From JTS-RE37 sp041743425 (GTDB lineage: Bacteria; Bacteroidota; Bacteroidia; Flavobacteriales; Flavobacteriaceae): a stretch of DNA of 5,992 nt. The notes under the pieces are model-generated. The model was not told where the DNA came from. It searched no databases and was given only the letters and a program-made list of their open reading frames with translations. The stretch covers positions 1-5,992 of the forward strand of contig JBGTMS010000145.1 of the NCBI GenBank assembly GCA_041743425.1. The letters are read 5' to 3'. Position 1 is the stretch's first letter. Each line of letters starts with the position of its first letter. The position numbers and the translations under genes were made by a program. This document shows, one piece after another, positions 1 to 5,992 of this stretch.

Positions 1-445
1 ACTTCAGGATGAAGACGATTTTGTTCACGAAGCAAAGATGGATTTTGTGGACAATGAAATAGATAACGCAACCGGAACCATAGAGAGTCGTGCAGTACTT
101 GAAAACAAGGATCATTTACTAGAGCCCGGCATGTTTGGTAAGGCTAGGCTTTTGGGAAGTGCCGAACATGAAGCCCTGATGATTCCGGATGAATTGATAG
201 GCACCAATCAATCCATACGATTTGTGTATGTCATGGGTAGGGACAGTACCGTAGTCAGCAAGAATGTTACCCTGGGACCCTTACACTCCAATGGTTTGAG
301 AATTATAAGGGAGGGGATTTCACCGACAGATAAATTGATCATCAACAACATTCAAAAAATCCGCCCGGGGGTTGCCGTCTCCCCCGAAGAAAGCGCTCTG
401 GAAAAAAGTGGCAGCGGGGAACTGGCCATTGCGAAAGTGGATTGA
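1..445 (+). CDS. RND efflux periplasmic adaptor subunit (membrane fusion protein), C-terminal part, 5' end outside window
   Basis: This is the C-terminal part, about 147 codons, of a periplasmic adaptor that joins an RND pump to its outer-membrane channel. The frame is open from base 2, so the gene starts upstream; the ATG at 38 is internal. The stretch at bases 41-97 (DFVDNEIDNATGTIESRAV) is the conserved beta-barrel signature of AcrA/MexE-type adaptors, and PGMF at 125-136 is the usual motif that follows it. The remainder, with IPDELIG and VTLGP-type strands and a final RPGVAVSPEE, fits the membrane-proximal domain. The protein ends with a short polar tail and a TGA at 443-445. Lipoyl, hairpin and signal-peptide regions are not in the window. 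The pump gene follows after 123 bases on the same strand. Family assignment is firm; the MexE-like subtype is inferred mainly from the neighbouring pump. Confidence 0.93.
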   Translation, partial: LQDEDDFVHEAKMDFVDNEIDNATGTIESRAVLENKDHLLEPGMFGKARLLGSAEHEALMIPDELIGTNQSIRFVYVMGRDSTVVSKNVTLGPLHSNGLRIIREGISPTDKLIINNIQKIRPGVAVSPEESALEKSGSGELAIAKVD

Positions 446-451
446 CAACAT

Positions 452-540
452 TCCCTCTAACCTTTTCTGAAGATATAGAAGTTCCGATGGTTGCTACTTT
501 ATGATCAATAATAAATTGAGGCAACCGGTAGCAAGAGGGA
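452..540 (+). repeat. Nested, partly competing inverted repeats in the adaptor-pump spacer
   Basis: The 123-base gap between the adaptor stop and the pump start holds three exact dyads. Bases 452-458 (TCCCTCT) pair with 534-540 (AGAGGGA). Bases 491-497 (TTGCTAC) pair with 528-534 (GTAGCAA). Bases 489-494 (GGTTGC) pair with 521-526 (GCAACC). The last two share 491-494, so they cannot form together. No run of T follows, so this is not a standard intrinsic terminator. It could be a processing or attenuation element in the mRNA between the two genes, or chance. The pairings are seen directly; any function is unproven. Confidence 0.35.
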
Positions 541-568
541 CAAAATTTACCAACAACAAAATTCAACT

Positions 569-3500
569 ATGAAGTTTAGTCACCTTTTTATCAAAAGACC
601 GATTTTTGCAGCAGTACTGAGTGTCCTTATACTCATCGTGGGAGGTCTCGCTTACTTCTCCCTGCCAGTATCCCAATTTCCGGAGGTAGCACCTCCGACG
701 GTAGAGGTCGTAGCCGTTTATCCGGGAGCTAATGCAAAGACGCTTTCAGAAACGGTGGCAGCGCCGCTTGAGAAAGAAATAAATGGAGTTGAGGGGATGA
801 TCTATATGACTTCCCAATCATCCGCAGATGGCCGTGTGGTTTTGCAGATTGCTTTTGAACTGGGCACAGATCTCGACAAAGCTCAGGTTCAGGTCCAGAA
901 TCGCGTAGCGATTGCCGAACCGCGGTTGCCGGAATCGGCGCGTCGCCTGGGCATTACTACCAAGAAGATATCCCCGGACATCCTGCTGGTCGTGAATATG
1001 TATTCGCCCAATAAGACCTATGATCAGACGTATCTGGGGAACTATGCAACCCTTCAGTTGAAGGATGAACTGGCACGTATTACAGGCATTGGGGATATTC
1101 AAATCTTTGGGGCAGCGGAATATGCCATGCGCATCTGGCTGGATCCGGATAAGATAGCCAATCTGGATATGACAGCCGGCGAGGTGGTCGCTGCCTTACG
1201 CGCACAAAACGTGCAAATTGCAAGTGGAACATTAAACACTCTGCCTTCTGGGAGCCAATCAGCTTTTGAAATAAATATTCAGACCCAGGGAAAACTGATC
1301 ACTACAGAGCAGTTTGAAAATGTCATTGTAAAATCAGGGGGCGATGGCCGAATAGTTCAATTAAAGGATATAGGACGCGTAGAATTAGGTGCTCAGAATT
1401 ATGCTACCAAAGGTTATCTCGGCAAAGATCCGGCCGTGGCCATGCCTATTTTCCAGCAGCCGGGTGGAAATGCTCTGGAAACCTCGGCCGAAATTCAGGC
1501 CAAAATGAAGGAACTTTCCAAAAATTTTCCAGCCGATCTCGAATATAAAATAGCCTATAATCCTACCGAATTTATTCAAAAATCCGTAGATGAGGTTTAC
1601 CATACCATTTTTGAAGCAATGCTCTTAGTTGTCCTGGTCATTCTCTTATTCCTTCAATCCTGGAGGGCGGCCATCATCCCCATCTTAGCCATTCCGGTAT
1701 CGCTTATCGGTACTTTCGCAGTGATGCAGGCAATAGGCTTCTCCCTCAATAATCTCACTTTATTCGGACTTGTACTTGCCATTGGAATTGTGGTTGATGA
1801 TGCCATTGTAGTGGTGGAAAACATGGAGCGTTATCTGGCAAAGGGACTATCTCCAAAAGAAGCTGCTTTTAAGACAATGGATGAAGTCGGAGGTGCACTT
1901 ATCGCTATTGGACTGGTCCTGATAGCCGTATTCATCCCAACAGCATTTCTGGATGGGATCTCGGGTCAATTCTATAAGCAATTTGGCCTGACCATTGCAG
2001 TGGCAACCGCTATATCCGTTTTCGTGTCCCTGACATTAAGCCCTGCCATGGCTGCCCTGCTGATGCGGAAAGAGGTAAGTGACAACCGCAAAAAGACGCC
2101 GTTGGTCCTCAGGCCATTGACCTACATAGGCAACGGCTTTAATAATATGATGACACGGATTTCAGATAACTATGGCAAAAGTGTACAGAAACTGGTAAGA
2201 ACGGGTGTCATGGTATTGGTGGTTTATGCCGGACTTTTGGCCATGACCGGATTTGAGTTCAACAGAGTTTCAAAAGGATTTATTCCGGCAATGGATCAAC
2301 AATATTTCATCACTCTGGTGCAATTGCCTCCGGGATCATCCCTTACGAGGACGGACGAGGTTGTAAAAGAGGTGCTGGATATCGTTCTGGATGTGGACGG
2401 GGTCGAAAATACAGTATCCTTTACAGGATTTGACGCGGCATCCTTTACCAATGCTTCAAATGCAGCGGCGGTCTTTGTGCCGTTGGAAGACTTTAAGATC
2501 AGAAGGGAAAAAGGATTGGAGTATGAGGAACTACTGGCCAATCTTCGGGAAAAAACATCGCAGATAGATGATGCCATCGTATTGGTGATCCCACCGCCTT
2601 CTGTCCGTGGAATCGGTAATGCCGGGGGATTCAGGATGATGGTCCAGGACCGATCCAATCTTGGAACCGACGAATTAATCAATGCCACCAACGCCCTTGC
2701 GGCAGCGGCCAATCAGGACCCCATTTTAAGTAATGTATTTACATTTTTTAACAATCAAACCCCTCAGTTGTACCTGGATATTGATCGGGTAAAGGCAGAG
2801 CAATTGGGCGTGAATGTAGCAGAGGTGTTTCAATCATTAGAGATTTATATGGGATCTGCCTTCGTAAATGAATTCAATTACTTGGGCCGGACCTTTCAGG
2901 TGACAGCCCAGGCAGATGCTCCGAACCGGTTGACACCCGATGACATATCCCGAATCAAGGTGAGAAACAATTCGGGAGAAATGGTTCCTTTGGGAACGAT
3001 AACAAAGCTACAGGATGTGGCCGGGCCTTCAAGGATACCCAGATTTAATTTGTTTCCTGCCGCGTCGCTGAACGGAAATATTTCTCCGGGATATAGTTCA
3101 GGACAGGCTTTGGATAGAATGGAAGAACTTGCGGCGGAAATACTTCCCCAAGGGATTTCATATGAATGGACAGAATTGGCCTATCAGGAAAAGCAAACCA
3201 GCAATACGGCAGGAATCGCATTTCTGTTAGCCGTCGTTTTTGTTTTCCTGTTATTAGCTGCGCAGTTCGAGAGTCTCGTCCTCCCACTGGCCGTAATTTT
3301 TATTGTTCCAATGGTACTGCTATCGGCGATGATAGGTATTGATCTGGCGGGATTGGACAATAATATCATGGTACAGATAGGGTTGATCGTACTGGTTGGA
3401 TTAGCCAGTAAGAACGCTATTTTGATCGTTGAGTTCGCCAAACAATTGGAGGATCAGGGTAAGGATCTTAAAAGCGCGGTTATAGAAGCCTCCAAACTTC

Positions 3501-3757
3501 GGTTACGCCCAATCCTAATGACCGCTATGGCCTTTATTCTGGGCGTTGTGCCACTGGCGGTTGCGACAGGTGCCGGGGCAGAACTAAGGGTATCATTAGG
3601 AATTGCCGTATTCAGTGGTATGCTTGGGGTTACACTTTTCGGAATTTTCCTGACACCCGTTTTTTATTATCTCGGAAGGAAATGGACAACCAAAACGGCC
3701 AGCGCAGACAGCACGAAACGGATTTCATCCGGTATTGAGATTACAGAATTCATTTAA
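569..3757 (+). CDS. RND multidrug efflux pump, inner-membrane permease (HAE1 family, MexF/OqxB-like)
   Basis: Complete 1062-residue proton/drug antiporter of the inner membrane, the energy-coupling part of a tripartite efflux system. The start MKFSHLFIKRPIFA is the classic RND N-terminus; the in-frame stop at 512-514 and the absence of an ATG in between support ATG 569. Order: TM1 (about residues 10-30), first periplasmic porter/docking loop (to about 340), TM2-TM6 (about 345-500), TM7 (about 545-562), second periplasmic loop (to about 875), TM8-TM12 (about 880-1035). The proton-relay residues are present: D410 and D411 in GIVVDDAIVVVEN, K948 in GLASKNAILIVEF, R978 and T985 in RLRPILMT (AcrB D407, D408, K940, R971, T978). 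The wording around 675-700 (PPPSVRGIGNAGGFRM) and 732-782 is closer to MexF/OqxB than to AcrB, judged from memory. No Shine-Dalgarno is visible; the leader is CAA-rich. Substrates cannot be read from the sequence. Confidence 0.96.
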   Translation: MKFSHLFIKRPIFAAVLSVLILIVGGLAYFSLPVSQFPEVAPPTVEVVAVYPGANAKTLSETVAAPLEKEINGVEGMIYMTSQSSADGRVVLQIAFELGTDLDKAQVQVQNRVAIAEPRLPESARRLGITTKKISPDILLVVNMYSPNKTYDQTYLGNYATLQLKDELARITGIGDIQIFGAAEYAMRIWLDPDKIANLDMTAGEVVAALRAQNVQIASGTLNTLPSGSQSAFEINIQTQGKLITTEQFENVIVKSGGDGRIVQLKDIGRVELGAQNYATKGYLGKDPAVAMPIFQQPGGNALETSAEIQAKMKELSKNFPADLEYKIAYNPTEFIQKSVDEVYHTIFEAMLLVVLVILLFLQSWRAAIIPILAIPVSLIGTFAVMQAIGFSLNNLTLFGLVLAIGIVVDDAIVVVENMERYLAKGLSPKEAAFKTMDEVGGALIAIGLVLIAVFIPTAFLDGISGQFYKQFGLTIAVATAISVFVSLTLSPAMAALLMRKEVSDNRKKTPLVLRPLTYIGNGFNNMMTRISDNYGKSVQKLVRTGVMVLVVYAGLLAMTGFEFNRVSKGFIPAMDQQYFITLVQLPPGSSLTRTDEVVKEVLDIVLDVDGVENTVSFTGFDAASFTNASNAAAVFVPLEDFKIRREKGLEYEELLANLREKTSQIDDAIVLVIPPPSVRGIGNAGGFRMMVQDRSNLGTDELINATNALAAAANQDPILSNVFTFFNNQTPQLYLDIDRVKAEQLGVNVAEVFQSLEIYMGSAFVNEFNYLGRTFQVTAQADAPNRLTPDDISRIKVRNNSGEMVPLGTITKLQDVAGPSRIPRFNLFPAASLNGNISPGYSSGQALDRMEELAAEILPQGISYEWTELAYQEKQTSNTAGIAFLLAVVFVFLLLAAQFESLVLPLAVIFIVPMVLLSAMIGIDLAGLDNNIMVQIGLIVLVGLASKNAILIVEFAKQLEDQGKDLKSAVIEASKLRLRPILMTAMAFILGVVPLAVATGAGAELRVSLGIAVFSGMLGVTLFGIFLTPVFYYLGRKWTTKTASADSTKRISSGIEITEFI

Positions 3758-3769
3758 AAAAACAGACCA

Positions 3770-5239
3770 ATGAAACATCTAACTTTTGTTATCATACTTA
3801 CGACATTTTTGATTTCTTGCGGAATAACCAAAAGAGATTATGAGATTGACCCCAGTATTAGGATTGAGAATGATTTTCTTGATGAAAATTGGACAACTAC
3901 TGCTTTTAACAAAGCCGGAACGGCCAGGGAATGGTGGTCGGAATTCAATGACCCGGCACTGGACACACTGATTGAAAAAGCAAGAAGAAATAATCTGGAC
4001 ATTAACACGGCTATCGCCAACTTTCACGCATCAAGGGCCTTTTTAAAGGAAGCAAGATTGGATAGGTTACCTACTGTGACAGCCAATGGGGATTATACAA
4101 GGACACGATTGGGCGAAAATGTTTTTATACAGGGCAGTAATCCGACCTTCAATACCTATAATGCCCGTTTTGATGCCTTTTGGGAAACGGATCTTTTCGG
4201 CAGGGTCTCCAATCGGATCCGTGGTGCTTATGCCAATGGTCAACTTGCGTTGGCGGATATGCAAGGCGTTTATGTACGGATTTTTGCCGAGGTTGCCAAT
4301 AACTATATGCAAATACGCGGAACTCAATATCTCCTGGATATCGCAAGTAGAAATGTAAAGGGACAACAGGAAACTTATGATCTGACACTGAGATTATCTG
4401 ATGCGGGAACGAGCAATAGCCTGGATGTTTCCAGATCCCTCGCCCAGTTAGAGAATACACGGGCAACCATTCCGCCCCTCAAGGCGCAGTTGGAGGCATT
4501 AAAAAACAGCCTTAGCGTACTCATTGGCGAGGTGCCGGGAAATTTGGGTGACGCCCTGACGAGCAAGCAACCATTACCGAGTTTACCTGCTTCGGTCGCA
4601 TTGGGTAATATCAAAGATATGTTACGGAGAAGGCCGGATGTACAGCGTGCTGAAGCCGAATTACAAATTCGAATTGCAGCATACAATGTAACAGTTGCGG
4701 ACCTGTACCCAAAAATTCAATTCGCAGGTTCCATTGGATTTTCAGCGGTCGATTTTTCAAATTTTGGAAGTAAAGGATCCTTTACATGGAGTATCATACC
4801 GACAATCAGCTGGTCGGCATTTAACCTCGGCACAGTGAAACAACAAATAAAGAGGGATGATGCTCTGACATTTGCTGCACTCAACCAATATCAAAAGACA
4901 GTGCTGGAGGCACTGGAAGAAATAAAATCAGCCATGAGTAATTATACCAATGAGTTGGATAGAAGGGAAATCCTGTATACCTCGTCAGAAGCAAGTGCGC
5001 AAGCCGCTACTTTTGCCAGGCAGCGTTTTAATGCCGGCCTGGACAGCTTTATAGACTATTTGAGTGCCGACAATGCCCTGCTTCAAGCCGAGAATCTTTT
5101 AGCCTCAAGCGAAATTTCTTACGCAACTGCTCTGATTTCCATATATAAAGCCCTGGGAGGCGGATGGGAAATCATAGCCGTGGATGAACTGGACGCCAGG
5201 TTCAATGCAATGAAAGTGGAGGAAGGCAGAAGCAAGTAA
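3770..5239 (+). CDS. Outer-membrane factor lipoprotein of RND efflux system (OprM/NodT family, TolC-like)
   Basis: Complete 489-residue channel subunit that carries substrates across the outer membrane. Residues 1-17 are a lipoprotein signal with lipobox LISC, so Cys17 should be acylated; the following residues (GITKRD) lack the acidic run of Bacteroidota surface-export signals, which fits a periplasm-facing anchor. Two TolC-type repeats follow. WWSEFNDPALDTLI (55-68) opens the first helical repeat, FDAFWETDLFGRV (134-146) is the family's beta-strand/helix motif, RRRPDVQRAEAEL (286-298) marks the second repeat, and ALISIYKALGGGW (454-466) is the usual C-terminal motif. Length matches the family. 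Its ATG lies 12 A-rich bases after the pump stop, so the two genes are almost certainly co-transcribed and the channel is the dedicated partner of this pump. No frameshift or missing domain is seen. Confidence 0.95.
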   Translation: MKHLTFVIILTTFLISCGITKRDYEIDPSIRIENDFLDENWTTTAFNKAGTAREWWSEFNDPALDTLIEKARRNNLDINTAIANFHASRAFLKEARLDRLPTVTANGDYTRTRLGENVFIQGSNPTFNTYNARFDAFWETDLFGRVSNRIRGAYANGQLALADMQGVYVRIFAEVANNYMQIRGTQYLLDIASRNVKGQQETYDLTLRLSDAGTSNSLDVSRSLAQLENTRATIPPLKAQLEALKNSLSVLIGEVPGNLGDALTSKQPLPSLPASVALGNIKDMLRRRPDVQRAEAELQIRIAAYNVTVADLYPKIQFAGSIGFSAVDFSNFGSKGSFTWSIIPTISWSAFNLGTVKQQIKRDDALTFAALNQYQKTVLEALEEIKSAMSNYTNELDRREILYTSSEASAQAATFARQRFNAGLDSFIDYLSADNALLQAENLLASSEISYATALISIYKALGGGWEIIAVDELDARFNAMKVEEGRSK

Positions 5240-5498
5240 TTGTGTTTACGGGTTAATTAGAAGTGTGGATTTTCATTGGCGGTTATATCCAGTTCTTAAT
5301 TAAGGTTTCAGATATATCAATTTGAACATCCTGTCCAATACGTATCAGTAGTAGTGAAAACAGAGGACATGGCAGTAAAAGATGTTTATTCCTGCGGTTA
5401 AAGTTTTTATTATGGTAAATATAAGTGGTTAAATACATAAATTACAGGGATTTTGGTCATTTTGGATATTTTGAATATTTATAATCAAGTTGAACTGA
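5240..5498. other. A/T-rich intergenic region between efflux operon and AraC-type gene
   Basis: This 259-base stretch has no credible gene on either strand; the longest open pieces are about 15-33 codons without a convincing start. It contains a 10-base palindrome CTTAATTAAG at 5295-5304, an 8-base palindrome ATACGTAT at about 5339-5346, and a loose dyad after the channel gene (5253-5259 with 5297-5303, and 5266-5270 with 5287-5291). No T-tract follows that dyad. The last part holds a 9-base tandem repeat, listed separately. The region probably carries the end of the efflux transcript and the promoter of the downstream regulator, but I found no full Bacteroidota promoter (TTG, about 19 bases, TAnnTTTG). 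Confidence 0.6.
5450..5485 (+). repeat. 9-base tandem repeat (ATTTTGGAT-like, three copies plus a degenerate fourth)
   Basis: Three head-to-tail 9-base units are seen: ATTTTGGTC (5450-5458), ATTTTGGAT (5459-5467) and ATTTTGAAT (5468-5476). ATTTATAAT (5477-5485) follows as a degenerate fourth. The ATTTTG core is exact in three copies. The array ends 13 bases before the ATG of the AraC-type gene, so it lies in the promoter or 5' leader. TCATTTTG at 5457-5464 matches five of six defined bases of the Bacteroidota -7 element, but no matching TTG box was found upstream. It may be a regulator-binding array, a slippage-prone promoter element, or chance in A/T-rich DNA. Confidence 0.55.
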
Positions 5499-5992
5499 AT
5501 GAATAAAGTTGAAATTCCGGTATTTGAGACCAGCAATGATCTGCATGAAGCCATAGGATTTCCGCACAGAAGTCATATTCCTGATTTTGATGTCTTTCCG
5601 TTGGAGGGATTAGAGCCTTCGGCGCGAAGATGCATGCCCCCGTACCGGCAGGGATTCTATCAAATCGGCCTGTTAAGTTTTGTTGGGGAGAGTAAACTCA
5701 ATCTGAATACAGACTGGCTTAATCTGAATGATCACCCCTTGTGGTTTGTGGTACCAGGGCAGGTTTTTTCATGGGTTCGTGATAAAAAAATGGCAGGTTT
5801 TCACATCATGTTCAGAAAAGAATTTTTGTTAAATACAGTGAGTGACCTGACGGAAGAATTCCCGTTTTTAAAAATATCTGAGAATAGCGTCTTAATGTTG
5901 ACGAACGAAGAACATGAATCCCTCGTTTTTGATACCCAAAGAATGCATTCGGTTTTTATGAACCCTCATCCTTATCAGGAAAAGATGCTCGA
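5499..5992 (+). CDS. AraC-family transcriptional regulator, N-terminal sensor domain, 3' end outside window
   Basis: The first 164 codons of a protein that runs off the window edge. An in-frame TGA lies directly before the ATG at 5499, so the start cannot move upstream. The visible part resembles the cupin-like ligand-binding domain of Bacteroidota AraC regulators: RQGFYQIGLLSF (50-61) corresponds to the usual 'H-x-FYEI' strand, LWFVVPGQVFSW (81-92) to the conserved 'PGQ-x-H-x-W' turn, and GFHIMFRKEFL (100-110) to the strand and helix start after it. The motif histidines of many sugar-sensing members are replaced (Arg50, Phe90). The two C-terminal helix-turn-helix motifs that would prove the family should lie in the missing 120 or so residues. 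The gene is on the same strand as the efflux operon, 259 bases downstream, and may regulate it; that link is inference only. Confidence 0.8.
   Translation, partial: MNKVEIPVFETSNDLHEAIGFPHRSHIPDFDVFPLEGLEPSARRCMPPYRQGFYQIGLLSFVGESKLNLNTDWLNLNDHPLWFVVPGQVFSWVRDKKMAGFHIMFRKEFLLNTVSDLTEEFPFLKISENSVLMLTNEEHESLVFDTQRMHSVFMNPHPYQEKML

Noticed and set aside
342..566. Minus-strand open frame of 74 codons across the end of the adaptor gene and the spacer
   Set aside because: It overlaps a well-supported + strand gene, has no recognisable protein signature, and reads as a chance shadow frame.
2296..2712. Minus-strand open frame of 138 codons inside the pump gene
   Set aside because: The + strand here encodes a conserved pump domain; the antisense product is low-complexity, rich in Ser/Ala/Thr, and typical of a shadow frame.
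4086..4358. A 90-codon + strand frame and several minus-strand frames inside the outer-membrane factor gene
   Set aside because: All lie within an intact, clearly conserved gene in another frame and show no domain or start context of their own.
5253..5303. Possible terminator hairpin after the outer-membrane factor gene
   Set aside because: The outer 7-base arm is all A/T, the inner arm is 5 bases with a 16-base loop and an internal bulge, and no T-tract follows; it does not meet the form of an intrinsic terminator.
5354..5401. Short open frame (GTG at 5354 or ATG at 5369, product ending MAVKDVYSCG)
   Set aside because: At 10-15 codons, with no ribosome-binding context and no known leader-peptide pattern, it cannot be distinguished from chance.
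5455..5473. Bacteroidota-type promoter before the AraC-type gene
   Set aside because: TCATTTTG and TATTTTG only approximate the TAnnTTTG box and no TTG element lies at the expected distance upstream, so no promoter is called.

Overview
The window reads as ordinary chromosomal sequence from a member of the Bacteroidota, probably a flavobacterium or a relative. The evidence is moderate GC, no clear Shine-Dalgarno sequence before any of the three visible starts (A/T-rich leaders instead), an outer-membrane factor made as a lipoprotein, and flavobacterial-looking protein wording. The taxonomic call is an inference; no marker gene is present.

Layout, all on the + strand: (1) bases 1-445, the C-terminal part of an RND periplasmic adaptor (membrane fusion protein); (2) a 123-base spacer with short, partly mutually exclusive inverted repeats; (3) bases 569-3757, a complete 1062-residue RND inner-membrane pump of the hydrophobe/amphiphile efflux (HAE1) type, closest by eye to the MexF/OqxB branch; (4) a 12-base gap, then bases 3770-5239, a complete 489-residue OprM/NodT-type outer-membrane factor lipoprotein; (5) a 259-base A/T-rich intergenic region ending in a 9-base tandem repeat; (6) from base 5499 to the window edge, the N-terminal sensor half of an AraC-type transcription regulator.

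The first three genes encode a full tripartite efflux system. The proton-driven pump takes substrates from the periplasm or inner membrane, the adaptor couples it to the outer-membrane channel, and the channel releases substrate outside the cell. The order adaptor-pump-channel is that of mexEF-oprN and mexAB-oprM operons. The AraC-type gene may control the pump operon or may be an independent gene; the sequence does not decide this.

I see no mobile element, CRISPR array, RNA gene or obviously new system. The most useful oddities are the 9-base tandem repeat just before the regulator gene, the paired dyads between adaptor and pump genes, and a drug-binding pocket that keeps only about half of the AcrB phenylalanines.
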